A stretch of DNA of 52,209 nucleotides. It comes from Kordiimonadaceae bacterium (lineage in GTDB: Bacteria > Pseudomonadota > Alphaproteobacteria > Sphingomonadales > Emcibacteraceae). Shown here piece by piece: positions 24,908 to 33,488 of the stretch (within the stretch, counting starts at the first letter, position 1; every line of letters starts with the position of its first letter). Below the pieces are notes generated by a model that searched no databases, was not told the DNA's origin, and saw nothing but the letters and a program-made list of their open reading frames with translations. A program made the translations under genes and the position numbers. The stretch is from positions 1 to 52,209 of the forward strand of contig JACKKT010000014.1 of NCBI GenBank assembly GCA_024236295.1, written 5' to 3'.

Positions 24908-26500
24908 ATGAACGAAATTTATACTCAGTTTATATCAATCTTATACGGGATTTGGCGCAACAGAAAGGTTGCTCTTGCGATTGCATGGGGTGTGTCAATT
25001 TTAGGTTGGCTATATGTATCGCAGATTCCAAACCAGTATGAATCAAAAGCCAGACTGCATTTTGACTCTGACCGTGTGCTTACGCCTTTGATGTCAGACC
25101 TTACAGTCAATAACAATATTTACAATCAGATACTGGGTATGCGAGAGACGCTGCTAGGACTTGATAATGTAAAGAAAGTTATACTGGGTACAAATATTAA
25201 GAACCTTGTAAGTCCTACTGGCGAGCTTTCTGATGACCAGCTTAATAGCCTGGTTAGAGAAATTGCCGGTAACTTCAAAATTGAACCAGAATCAACAACG
25301 TTGTTCAGCATGGCTTATTCAAGTGAAAATCCTGTGTTTGCACATGGTGTGGTTCAAGGCTTTCTTGATGCATTTATGGGCGGTCAGCTCATCGACAGTT
25401 CGGGTGAACTTTCAGGAGCTATGTCATTCATTGAGAAACAGCTTAGCGACCTGGAAGTGAAATTGGAAGCAGCAGAAAAAAGACGTTCTGAATTTGAACA
25501 GGCTAATATGTCCTTCCTGTCCACTTCCGGCCAATCATATATGCAAAGTTTAAGTGCTGCCAGACAGGAAGTATCCGATGTGCAGCTGCAGATTGACGAA
25601 TTGAAAAGTCAGAAAGATCAGATTATTCAATATCGTGATGAATTGCCGCCGTTTGTTTCGTCTTTTGGTGCTGGTCCAATAAGTGGTGCACAACGTGTTA
25701 CCGTCGAAACCAGAATTGCATCAATGGTGACACAGCTGGATGAGCTATATGTCAGAGGATATAAAGAACAGCATCCTGATGTTGTCATTCTTCAAAATCA
25801 GATTAAAGCACTGCAAGATCAGCTTGTAGAAGAAAAAGAAGGTCTTGCAAAAGCGATGAATGACGGTGATACATCTGCTCTTTCATCTATGGACGGGTTA
25901 AGACCAAATCCGCTTTTTGACCAGCTGAGTATCAAACTTGTTGATATTGACGGTGAAATGGCGAAGCTGGAAGCCCGTAAAGCACAAAAAGAAACAGTTG
26001 TGAGCAATCTTCTTGCTCTCTCTCAACGTGTGCCTGAAGTTGAAGCAGAAGAAACCAGACTAAATCGAGACTATGATATTCTGAAGGAAAACTATAACAG
26101 ACTTCTTAGCAAGCGTGAAGAAACACGTATGTCACAGGTTCTGGAAGATACATCTCAGGGCATCAATTACAGTCTTATTGAGCCTGCGACAATGCCTACT
26201 TCGCCTGCAAGCCCGAACAGATTGTTTCTTGTTGTTGTAAGTATGGTAGTCGGTATTATTGCTGGATGTGGTGTGGCATTCATTATGAACCAATTCCACA
26301 GCACCTTCTCATCTGAACAGAAACTTCGTGATGTATTTAACTTACCAGTTCTGGGTAGTGTATCTGCGATATTGTCGAAGCAGGATGAAATTTTGCGTAA
26401 ACGCAGCATGGTTGCGTCCTCTGTAATGTTTGGAGGGCTGTTCGTTGCTGGTGTCTTTGTTTACATAATTCTTGAACGAATGAACGCTAGTGTAGTTTAA
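24908..26500 (+). CDS. XrtA-system polysaccharide chain-length determinant (Wzc/GumC-like)
   Basis: A 530-residue inner-membrane polysaccharide co-polymerase. The Wzz domain starts with a membrane segment (about residues 18-33), and there is a long periplasmic coiled-coil part rich in Glu/Lys/Gln (about 170-390). Transmembrane segments near residues 440-458 (LFLVVVSMVVGIIAGCGVAF) and 505-525 end it. It lacks a kinase domain; the kinase is the separate next gene. Controls polymer length and links the outer-membrane OPX to synthesis. Position and size match the TIGR03007-type protein of XrtA loci. Confidence 0.9.
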   Translation: MNEIYTQFISILYGIWRNRKVALAIAWGVSILGWLYVSQIPNQYESKARLHFDSDRVLTPLMSDLTVNNNIYNQILGMRETLLGLDNVKKVILGTNIKNLVSPTGELSDDQLNSLVREIAGNFKIEPESTTLFSMAYSSENPVFAHGVVQGFLDAFMGGQLIDSSGELSGAMSFIEKQLSDLEVKLEAAEKRRSEFEQANMSFLSTSGQSYMQSLSAARQEVSDVQLQIDELKSQKDQIIQYRDELPPFVSSFGAGPISGAQRVTVETRIASMVTQLDELYVRGYKEQHPDVVILQNQIKALQDQLVEEKEGLAKAMNDGDTSALSSMDGLRPNPLFDQLSIKLVDIDGEMAKLEARKAQKETVVSNLLALSQRVPEVEAEETRLNRDYDILKENYNRLLSKREETRMSQVLEDTSQGINYSLIEPATMPTSPASPNRLFLVVVSMVVGIIAGCGVAFIMNQFHSTFSSEQKLRDVFNLPVLGSVSAILSKQDEILRKRSMVASSVMFGGLFVAGVFVYIILERMNASVV

Positions 26501-26521
26501 CTTTTTAAAGAAGATTTGAAT

Positions 26522-27472
26522 ATGAACGTGAACGAAAAGAAAAAAACAAAGGAAAGTCTTGTTGAGCGCGCTGCAAGAAAACTTGCAGACAATAAACAGG
26601 CCCCTGACATTCAGTCTCAGACAAAAGCAGCGAATGGTGAACTTGTTAAACCAGACAGTTACAGTGCACGGGATAATAAAGTAGAGCCTACATTGAAGCG
26701 TGAAGAGACTTCTCGAGAAAGTTTGAAAGAAGTCAATCCTGCTATCAGAATTGACCATGATCGCCTTAACGAGAAAAATATTCTGACACTTAATAATGAT
26801 AATGTGCTCGTAGCAGAAGAATTTCGTCTGATTAAAAGAAGCCTTCTTATCAATGCTTTTACCGGTGGTGAAAATGCCATTGAGAACGGTAATATTATCA
26901 TGGTGACCAGCTCACAGCCGGACGAGGGAAAAACCTATTGTGCTCTTAGTCTTGCCCTTAGTATGGCCAAGGAAAAAGACCTTAATGTTCTTTTGGTGGA
27001 TGCGGATGTTGCTAAACCAGATGTGATGAATACGGTTGGCGTTAAAGGGGGTAAAGGTCTGATTGATGTTATCGGTGATGACAGTATAGATCTTGCTGAA
27101 TGTATTCTGAAAACGGATATTAAAAATCTGAGCATTCTTCCTGCTGGGAAGAAACATTCTTTTACAACAGAGCTTCTGGCCAGTGAAAAAATGGGTAATC
27201 TTATTGATGAATTAGCCCAACGATATCATGACCGCGTGATAGTAATTGACAGCCCACCGGTACTGGCAAGCAGCGCATCATCAGTGCTAGCAATGCATGT
27301 GGGACAGATTTTATTTGTTGTAGAGGCTGACAGAACTTCCGAAGAGGAAGTAAAAGAAGCACTTCAGTTGATCAAAAATTGTAAAAATATTAATCTGATA
27401 CTCAATAAGGCTCAAATCCATACCGGAAATAAGAGATTTGGTTCATATTACGGTTACGGGTATAATCAATAA
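26522..27472 (+). CDS. XrtA-associated tyrosine autokinase (BY-kinase)
   Basis: A 316-residue cytoplasmic bacterial tyrosine kinase acting with the preceding co-polymerase. The first ~90 residues are charged and probably disordered. The P-loop is SSQPDEGKT (about residue 130), followed by Walker A' VLLVDADVAKPDV and Walker B VIVIDSPP. The C-terminus has the typical tyrosine cluster (GSYYGYGYNQ), the autophosphorylation site. ATG 26522 is preferred over an in-frame TTG at 26516, because AAGAAG is better spaced. Family knowledge: cycling phosphorylation controls polymer assembly. Confidence 0.9.
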   Translation: MNVNEKKKTKESLVERAARKLADNKQAPDIQSQTKAANGELVKPDSYSARDNKVEPTLKREETSRESLKEVNPAIRIDHDRLNEKNILTLNNDNVLVAEEFRLIKRSLLINAFTGGENAIENGNIIMVTSSQPDEGKTYCALSLALSMAKEKDLNVLLVDADVAKPDVMNTVGVKGGKGLIDVIGDDSIDLAECILKTDIKNLSILPAGKKHSFTTELLASEKMGNLIDELAQRYHDRVIVIDSPPVLASSASSVLAMHVGQILFVVEADRTSEEEVKEALQLIKNCKNINLILNKAQIHTGNKRFGSYYGYGYNQ

Positions 27473-27506
27473 TAAAGATAATAAGAACTGTCAGGACACT
27501 ATAAAA

Positions 27507-28937
27507 ATGAAAAATAAAGTCGGAACAGCCATTGTAACAGCGGCAATAGGAGCCCTTGGTAACACGTCAACATCATTTGCAGCAGACTGGCAAATAAACC
27601 CATATATTAATGTAGCCGAAATTTATACTGATGACGTAAATCTTGATGCCGCGTTTGCTCAGAGTGACTTTGTAACCCAGACTACTGTGGGAACCAGAAT
27701 TGACACGGCAGGCCCAAGGTTCAATCTTAATCTGGATTATGGGCTGACTCATTTGTTTTATCCAAGTCTGCAGGGGGATAAAGATGAATTCCGTCATAAT
27801 CTGCAAGCTACAGCAGGGTCGGAACTGGTTCGTGATTTCGTTTTTATTGACTTTAATGCAGCAATGACAGAGCAGTTTATTGACCGTAGGGCGGCTTTTT
27901 CCACAGTCAGCCTGGCGCGGACAACAAACAGAGGTACTTTATCTGTAATTGATGTTTCACCATATACTGTAAACAGAGTAAATGGAAATTTTGCAACGCT
28001 GACAAACCGTTATCGTTATAGCTATATTGACTTGTCTCGAAACATTACGTTTACTGGTATTGATCTTGGTGAATCTTCTGCTCAGTATCATGAGGTTTCG
28101 TCAACATTAGATAGTGGCACCAGATTTACAAAATTCACCTGGAGCTTTGCTAACTCCTTCCGTCGGGAAAGTGGAAGTAATGCTAACGATAATGATATTT
28201 ACACATCTTTGATTACGGGTGATTATCAGTGGACCAGACAGATCGCCTTCATTGGCCAGATCGGATATCTGAAGCGTAACGCAGACATAACCGGAGGTAC
28301 TTTCTCAGGCGTAATCTGGCGGGCCGGTGGTCGATTAACACCAGGTCCAAGAACAGTACTTACAGCTACATACGGAAAAGAATTTTATGGAAATACTTAT
28401 AACGTTTCTGGCAGTTACAGACTAACAGACCGAATTGATCTAACTGTGAATTATTTTGATCAGTACAGAACCTTTCAGGATATAGCGCTTGCCAATACTA
28501 TTAACGGTGGTAATAACCCTTCTATTCCGGGACAGCAGGATGTTATCAATGGTAATTTTAACAGGCAGCAGCAGTGGAGTGCGGGAATTGTAGGTGTAAG
28601 AGGGCGTTCTACTATTGCCTTCAGTGCAAGCCATACTAAAAATACATCCAATGATGTGACCTCAACTTTTATTCGTCGGGCTGTAGGCGTAAACTGGACA
28701 AGGCTTTTAAGCCCAAGATTATCATTTACGGCAGCGGCCAACCTGATGGAAGATGACTTTTTTACAGATCCTGGCAAGGATTTGTTCATCGCCTATAACG
28801 GGCGCGTTGATTATACATTTTCACAGAATATTGTTGGAACAATTGAGTATATTCATACAAAACGTAATCAGCTGCTCTTTAATTATGTTCCTCGCATGTC
28901 AAATTATGTTAGTGTCGCCATTGGTGTTACTTTCTAG
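27507..28937 (+). CDS. TIGR03016-type outer membrane beta-barrel protein of XrtA/PEP-CTERM loci
   Basis: A 476-residue exported protein. The signal peptide (about 1-26) ends SFAADW. The remainder is a series of alternating amphipathic strands with aromatic girdles and ends in VSVAIGVTF with a terminal Phe, as outer-membrane barrels do. I use ATG 27507 because it places the signal peptide at the N-terminus; an upstream in-frame start would overlap the kinase gene. This family is found in XrtA-type EPS loci at exactly this position, with a presumed role in outer-membrane export. The biochemical role is not established. Confidence 0.85.
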   Translation: MKNKVGTAIVTAAIGALGNTSTSFAADWQINPYINVAEIYTDDVNLDAAFAQSDFVTQTTVGTRIDTAGPRFNLNLDYGLTHLFYPSLQGDKDEFRHNLQATAGSELVRDFVFIDFNAAMTEQFIDRRAAFSTVSLARTTNRGTLSVIDVSPYTVNRVNGNFATLTNRYRYSYIDLSRNITFTGIDLGESSAQYHEVSSTLDSGTRFTKFTWSFANSFRRESGSNANDNDIYTSLITGDYQWTRQIAFIGQIGYLKRNADITGGTFSGVIWRAGGRLTPGPRTVLTATYGKEFYGNTYNVSGSYRLTDRIDLTVNYFDQYRTFQDIALANTINGGNNPSIPGQQDVINGNFNRQQQWSAGIVGVRGRSTIAFSASHTKNTSNDVTSTFIRRAVGVNWTRLLSPRLSFTAAANLMEDDFFTDPGKDLFIAYNGRVDYTFSQNIVGTIEYIHTKRNQLLFNYVPRMSNYVSVAIGVTF

Positions 28938-28945
28938 GAATAAAC

Positions 28946-30019
28946 ATGTACTCAGAATTTTATAATTTAACCGGGAAGCCTTTTCAGCTAACGCCCGATC
29001 CGAATTTTTACTTCGACAGCAGTACGCACCATAAGGCGATGGCTTACCTGTCCTATGGTATTAGTCAAGGTGAGGGATTTATTATCATTACCGGTGAAAT
29101 CGGCTCTGGTAAAACGACCCTGGTGGGCCGGCTTTTACAAAGTTTGGATCCATCCGAATTTGTCACAGCAAAAATTGTCACCTCACAGCTTGATGCCGAT
29201 AATATCCTAAAAATGGTGGCGGCTGCCTTTGGTATTGATATCAAAGTCACAGATAAGGCAATTATGATCACTGAAATTGAAAAATTCTTACGTCATAATA
29301 ACAAAATGGGTAAAACTACGCTGCTCCTTATTGATGAGGCGCAGAATCTGACGACACAGGCCCTTGAAGAACTTCGCATGCTTTCCAATTTTCAGGAAGG
29401 AAACAAGGCGCTTCTGCAAAGCTTTTTGGTTGGGCAGCCAGAATTTCGTGACAAATGGGCATTTGATCCTGCACTGGAGCAGTTACGTCAAAGGGTCATT
29501 GCCACACACCACCTGTCGCCAATGACAGCTGAGGAAACCAAAGAATATATTGAACATCGTCTCAGCCTGGTAAACTGGCAGGGGAACCCGGCATTTTCAG
29601 AGGATGGCTATGCGGAGATATTTAAATACTCCGGCGGCGTACCCCGTAAACTGAATACACTTTGTACCCGACTATTGCTTTTTGGAGCAATAGAAGAACT
29701 GGAAGTTATTGACGGTGAAGTGGTAAAAGAGGTTCTTGAAGATATGGAGCAGGATAATTATGCCGCTTCAGCAAGTGCAAGACTTGCCCAAAATGGTACG
29801 TTAGGACCAAACGGTAGCAGTAATGGTAGCCATAATACTGGTGGTCAAATCAATATTTCGGAAGAAGCGATCGAAGAAGCGAAGGAAGCAGGTCTGACAG
29901 CTTCTGCCGAGCTTATAAAGCTTAGAAAACGTGTCGTTCGTCTTGAAAAGAATATCAAAATTCATGACAGGACCATTAAAGGGACTATCGGGATAGTTGA
30001 AGATTTGCTAGACGCTTAA
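28946..30019 (+). CDS. XrtA/PEP-CTERM-associated AAA ATPase (ExeA/GspA-like)
   Basis: A 357-residue ATPase. It starts MYSEFYNLTGKPFQLTPDP, the conserved opening of ExeA-like proteins. Walker A is GEIGSGKTTL (about residue 50), Walker B LLIDEAQN (about 127), and sensor-type segments GQPEF and QLRQRV follow, with a helical C-terminal part ending in a coiled coil (about 310-350). A Gly/Asn/Ser linker (about 285-302) separates the two. The gene starts 8 nt after the barrel gene. ExeA relatives help assemble secretion machinery through the envelope, but the partner here is unknown. Confidence 0.9.
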   Translation: MYSEFYNLTGKPFQLTPDPNFYFDSSTHHKAMAYLSYGISQGEGFIIITGEIGSGKTTLVGRLLQSLDPSEFVTAKIVTSQLDADNILKMVAAAFGIDIKVTDKAIMITEIEKFLRHNNKMGKTTLLLIDEAQNLTTQALEELRMLSNFQEGNKALLQSFLVGQPEFRDKWAFDPALEQLRQRVIATHHLSPMTAEETKEYIEHRLSLVNWQGNPAFSEDGYAEIFKYSGGVPRKLNTLCTRLLLFGAIEELEVIDGEVVKEVLEDMEQDNYAASASARLAQNGTLGPNGSSNGSHNTGGQINISEEAIEEAKEAGLTASAELIKLRKRVVRLEKNIKIHDRTIKGTIGIVEDLLDA

Positions 30020-30042
30020 TTCTAGAGAGGATCGGAATTATA

Positions 30043-30936
30043 ATGGCCTCATCATCACCGGCTATATCAGTAGAAAAAACAGTCCAACAACCAAATTCCA
30101 TTATCAACGCCATGACCGTTGATGTAGAGGATTATTTCCATGTTGGCGCCTTTGAAAATGATATTTCCAGGGATGACTGGGATGATCTGCCATGCCGGGT
30201 TGATAGAAATACGAGGAAAACCCTTGAACTATTTGGTAATCATGGCGTTAAGGCAACCTATTTTGTCCTGGGATGGGTATGCCAGCGATATCCGGAGCTG
30301 ATCAGGGAAATTCACAAACAGGGTCATGAAGTGGCCAGTCACAGTATCGGTCATCACCGTGTGACGGATCTTTCCCGCAAAGAATTTATCGAGGATATTA
30401 CAAAATCAAAAAAACTGCTTGAGGATACAATAGGTGCAGCTGTTATAGGCTATCGTGCGCCAAGTTTTTCAATAGGAGAACGCAATATATGGGCACTGGA
30501 TTGCCTCAAGGAAGCCGGATATCTTTACAGTTCCAGTATTTACCCGATCCGTCATGATCATTATGGTATGCCGAATGCGCCACGTTTTGCTTTTAAACCG
30601 ATTGAGGGCAGTGATTTTCTGGAAATGCCTGTAACAACTTTTGAACTTATGAATAAGAAATTTCCCTGTGGCGGTGGCGGGTATTTCCGACTTTTACCCT
30701 ATGGCCTATCTAAAATGGCCATGGACAGGGTTAATAACCGTGATCGTCAGGCCTGTATATTTTATTTTCACCCGTGGGAAATTGATCCTGACCAGCCAAG
30801 ACAGGAGCAAGCCGGATTCAAATCCAGATTTCGTCATTATACAAATCTTGAAGTTATGGAAAGCAAGATTGAACAATTGCTTCATGATTTTAAATGGGGA
30901 CGAATGGACGATATTTTTCTTAAGGGCAATGTATAA
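30043..30936 (+). CDS. XrtA-system polysaccharide deacetylase (NodB homology, DUF3473)
   Basis: A 297-residue carbohydrate esterase 4-type enzyme. The metal and catalytic motifs are visible: TVDVEDYFH (Asp, about residue 25-30), HEVASHSIGHH (His-x3-His type) and GYRAPSFSIG. The C-terminal DUF3473 part includes FYFHPWEIDPDQPR. Family knowledge: removes N-acetyl groups from EPS sugars. Given the HexNAc precursor genes around, the substrate is plausibly the N-acetylated polymer of this locus. It lies 23 nt after the ATPase gene, and its stop is followed at once by the next start. Confidence 0.92.
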   Translation: MASSSPAISVEKTVQQPNSIINAMTVDVEDYFHVGAFENDISRDDWDDLPCRVDRNTRKTLELFGNHGVKATYFVLGWVCQRYPELIREIHKQGHEVASHSIGHHRVTDLSRKEFIEDITKSKKLLEDTIGAAVIGYRAPSFSIGERNIWALDCLKEAGYLYSSSIYPIRHDHYGMPNAPRFAFKPIEGSDFLEMPVTTFELMNKKFPCGGGGYFRLLPYGLSKMAMDRVNNRDRQACIFYFHPWEIDPDQPRQEQAGFKSRFRHYTNLEVMESKIEQLLHDFKWGRMDDIFLKGNV

Positions 30937-31974
30937 GTGACTGAAATTAAAAGTTTAAATATAATGACCGACTGCAGGGATTGGGATCGTTATGTGATGA
31001 TGCATAATAATGGAAGCGTCTTTCACCTTTCGGCCTGGGGGCGGAGTGTCCATAAAAGTATGGGACACGATTATTATTATCTTTATGCTGAAAAGGATGG
31101 GGTAATTTGCGGTATTCTGCCCCTTATTCATATTAAAAGCCGGCTGTTCGGCAATTCACTGGTTTCTGTGGCATTTTCTGTTGGCGGCGGACCATTGTAT
31201 GATAATACCGAAACACTCAAACTATTGGATGAACACGCAAAAAAAATTGCTGACGATCTGGCCGTTGATGCCATGGAATATCGTCAGGTCTATAGATGTC
31301 ATGATGACTGGCCGATCAAGGCGGAAACTTATTCTACTTTTCGGAAAAATTTAAGTACAGATAATGAAGAAAATATGCTGGCTATCCCGCGAAAACAGCG
31401 GGCTATGGTGAGAAAAGGCATCAATTTAGGTCTGGCATATGAAATCGATGATACGGTTGACAGATTATATTATCTATATTCAACCAGTGTCAGAAATCTT
31501 GGCACGCCGGTATTCCCAAAAGCTTTATTTAAAGCATTAAAAGATGAATTTAAGGATGACTGCGAAATTCTCACTGTCTGTTCACCGGAAGGAAATGCCA
31601 TTTCCAGTGTCATGAGCTTTTATTTTAAAAATGAAATTATACCCTATTATGGCGGTGGTGGGGTGGATGCGCGAACATATGCAGCTAATGATTTTATGTA
31701 TTGGTCAGTAATGGAACATGCGGTTTCAGAGCGCGGTGTTACCCTGTTTGATTTCGGCCGCAGCAAAAATGGCACTGGCGCTTTTAATTTTAAGAAAAAC
31801 TGGGGTTTTGATCCAACACCACTTGAATATGAATATTATCTAAGGGAAGGGGACGAAATCCCCGAAGTCAATCCGTTAAACCCCAAATATCAACTGATGA
31901 TTAAAACCTGGCAGAAATTGCCGTTACCGGTGGCAAACTTTATTGGCCCCTTCATTGCCCGGTCGCTTGGTTAA
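30937..31974 (+). CDS. FemAB-family XrtA/PEP-CTERM-associated acyltransferase-like protein
   Basis: A 345-residue GNAT-fold protein of the FemAB-like group found in XrtA loci. Recognisable segments are FHLSAWGRSVHKSMGHDYYY at the start, the GGGPLYD loop, IPRKQRAMVRKG, and the C-terminal FDFGRSKNGTGAFNFKKNWGF. The start is GTG 30937, immediately after the TAA of the deacetylase gene (TAAGTG). Cytoplasmic, with a possible role in transferring an aminoacyl or acyl group onto a sugar or lipid intermediate. That is only by analogy; no activity is proven. Last recognisable gene of the operon; the exosortase that usually follows is absent. Confidence 0.88.
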   Translation: MTEIKSLNIMTDCRDWDRYVMMHNNGSVFHLSAWGRSVHKSMGHDYYYLYAEKDGVICGILPLIHIKSRLFGNSLVSVAFSVGGGPLYDNTETLKLLDEHAKKIADDLAVDAMEYRQVYRCHDDWPIKAETYSTFRKNLSTDNEENMLAIPRKQRAMVRKGINLGLAYEIDDTVDRLYYLYSTSVRNLGTPVFPKALFKALKDEFKDDCEILTVCSPEGNAISSVMSFYFKNEIIPYYGGGGVDARTYAANDFMYWSVMEHAVSERGVTLFDFGRSKNGTGAFNFKKNWGFDPTPLEYEYYLREGDEIPEVNPLNPKYQLMIKTWQKLPLPVANFIGPFIARSLG

Positions 31975-32008
31975 TTCTGCCTGAATTAAATAATTACTGA
32001 TTAAATAG

Positions 32009-32266
32009 TTACTGATCCGATTGTTTTTTTCCGGCAGCGGGAAGAATATTTTCCATTGAGGCAGCGTCATTGGCACTTGGTTCATTTTTGGCGGTAATGG
32101 TTGATTTTTCATTATCGCCGCCAGCAGTCAATGTTGAAAAAGACGTAAAGGCAAGGGCCCATCCCAGCATAGCGCAAATGATCCAGGCAAACACAGACAT
32201 CCTGGCTGATAATTTGGATGAATCATTTTCAAAAATCTGTTTTTTATCTCTCATTTCGAGTTCCAT
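32009..32266 (-). CDS. Small single-pass membrane protein, unknown function
   Basis: An 85-residue protein from ATG 32266 (a TTG at 32281 or an ATG at 32254 are alternatives). One hydrophobic segment (about residues 23-43: SVFAWIICAMLGWALAFTSF) is followed by a polar C-terminal half rich in Asn/Ser/Glu/Lys. I do not recognise a family. A full CtrA-type box in the correct orientation lies about 50 nt upstream, which supports the gene being real and cell-cycle controlled. It converges on the FemAB gene with 34 nt between stops and sits at the end of the EPS region. Confidence 0.6.
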   Translation of the reverse strand: MELEMRDKKQIFENDSSKLSARMSVFAWIICAMLGWALAFTSFSTLTAGGDNEKSTITAKNEPSANDAASMENILPAAGKKQSDQ

Positions 32267-32315
32267 ATTATTAACACCCAATTTTGTTTATTTTTATCTT
32301 TAAGTATTAACGAAA

Positions 32316-32335
32316 ATGGTTAACAGCCCATTAAC
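32316..32335 (-). promoter_or_regulatory. CtrA-type binding site, TTAA-N7-TTAACCAT
   Basis: Read on the minus strand, GTTAA TGGGCTG TTAACCAT matches the full CtrA consensus with 7-nt spacing. It lies about 50 nt before the ATG of the small membrane protein, where an activator site overlapping -35 would be expected. Confidence 0.55.
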
Positions 32336-32526
32336 TATGATTCATATTCAATTTTTATTGTAATTTTATTTTTATATTACAATAGGTTATATGATAAACC
32401 ATATGTTAACTATATTTGTTAATTAAAATTAACCATACATATTAATATCTTAATTGCAAGCATTTCTTAATGCTAACAGTTAGCAATGTGGTATAAGTAT
32501 ATATAATAACGGATAAAAGAGGCCTA

Positions 32527-32625
32527 ATGATGGCGTTCTTTTATTTATTTTTTATGGTTAAAATCGTTATTTTCTGGATTAAAAACTTAAAGACTGCACA
32601 GAAAGAAAAGATCAGCACAGCCTAA
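32527..32625 (+). CDS. Possible 32-residue membrane miniprotein
   Basis: Starts with two ATGs (32527 and 32530) after AAAGAGG (6 nt upstream). The product has a hydrophobic N-terminal helix (MMAFFYLFFMVKIVIFWI) and a basic tail (KNLKTAQKEK). Size, hydrophobicity and ribosome site are typical of real bacterial miniproteins, but in such AT-rich DNA a chance ORF is quite possible. Confidence 0.28.
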   Translation: MMAFFYLFFMVKIVIFWIKNLKTAQKEKISTA

Positions 32626-32658
32626 TTGTTGGGGGAATTTTATATATTACAATTTAAA

Positions 32659-33348
32659 TTAAATATTTGTATCAAGTGAATAACCGGCACTGCGTACAGT
32701 TCGGATAATATTTTTCTTGTTCCCGTCATTAAGAGCTTTTCTGAGGCGGCGGATATGAACATCAATAGTTCTTGCTTCCACATAAATATCATTCCCCCAG
32801 ACCATATCAAGAAGCTGCTCACGGGAGAACACCCTTTGCGGATTTTCCATAAAGAATTTTAAGATATTAAATTCAGTGGGGCCAAGATGAATAGGTACGC
32901 CATCCCGACAGACTTTTCTCATGGACAGGTCCATTTCGATACCACCATATTCAAGCGACTGTTCACTAAGTGCCGGTCTTATGCGTCTGAACATGGCTTT
33001 TATTCTGGCGATCAGCTCCTTGGGCGAGAATGGTTTGGTGATATAGTCGTCAGCGCCTGTGTCAAGGCCACGGATACGATCATTTTCCTCGCTGCGGGCT
33101 GTGAGCATGATAACCGGGGTGTTTCGTGTGTTTTTATCACGACGTATGCGCCGGCAGATTTCAATGCCGGATAAATTCGGTAGCATCCAGTCCAGCAGGA
33201 TCAGGTCGGGTGCATTTTCAATGGCGCTCAGCAATCCCTGTTCGCCATCAACTTCCACCATAACATCATAGCCTTCTGATTCCAGATTGTATCTGATAAG
33301 TTCGGTCAGGCTTGCGTCGTCTTCAACAAGAAGAATTTTTGCAGACAT
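32659..33348 (-). CDS. phoB: Phosphate regulon response regulator PhoB
   Basis: A 229-residue OmpR-family regulator. The receiver domain has phospho-acceptor D53 (LILLDWMLPNLSG) and conserved K in TKPFSPKEL. The winged-helix domain contains FNILKFFMENPQRVFSREQLL and ARTIDVHIRRLRKAL, matching PhoB closely. Expressed after phoR on the minus strand, with a 140-nt gap that contains two Pho boxes, so it probably has its own autoregulated promoter. Activates phosphate-starvation genes; pst/phoU genes are not in this window. Confidence 0.92.
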   Translation of the reverse strand: MSAKILLVEDDASLTELIRYNLESEGYDVMVEVDGEQGLLSAIENAPDLILLDWMLPNLSGIEICRRIRRDKNTRNTPVIMLTARSEENDRIRGLDTGADDYITKPFSPKELIARIKAMFRRIRPALSEQSLEYGGIEMDLSMRKVCRDGVPIHLGPTEFNILKFFMENPQRVFSREQLLDMVWGNDIYVEARTIDVHIRRLRKALNDGNKKNIIRTVRSAGYSLDTNI

Positions 33349-33399
33349 ACTTTAATACTCTGTCAATCGGTTTATTTTACGGTGTCTGTATGCCATTTT

Positions 33400-33452
33400 A
33401 TTGTTACATTAATATGACATCCAGCCAATATAATTGTTACATTAATATGACA
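33400..33452 (-). promoter_or_regulatory. Two tandem Pho boxes upstream of phoB
   Basis: A 20-bp sequence, TGTCATATTAATGTAACAAT on the minus strand, occurs perfectly at 33452-33433 and again at 33419-33400 (33-bp period). Each copy contains two heptamers 11 bp apart (TGTCATA and TGTAACA), the Pho box architecture. Orientation and position predict PhoB autoactivation. Confidence 0.8.
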
Positions 33453-33488
33453 GGTAAGGAGGGCTTAATACTTCCTGTCAAAAACTAT

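Larger units (their letters stand above)
32282..32658. other. AT-rich intergenic region between the small membrane protein and phoB
   Basis: 377 nt, strongly AT-rich. It holds the CtrA-type box at 32316-32335, a near-consensus TTAA-N6-TTAACCAT at 32419-32436, an ATGGTTAA octamer at 32554 and a possible 32-codon ORF (32527-32625). No terminator for phoB is obvious. Confidence 0.5.
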
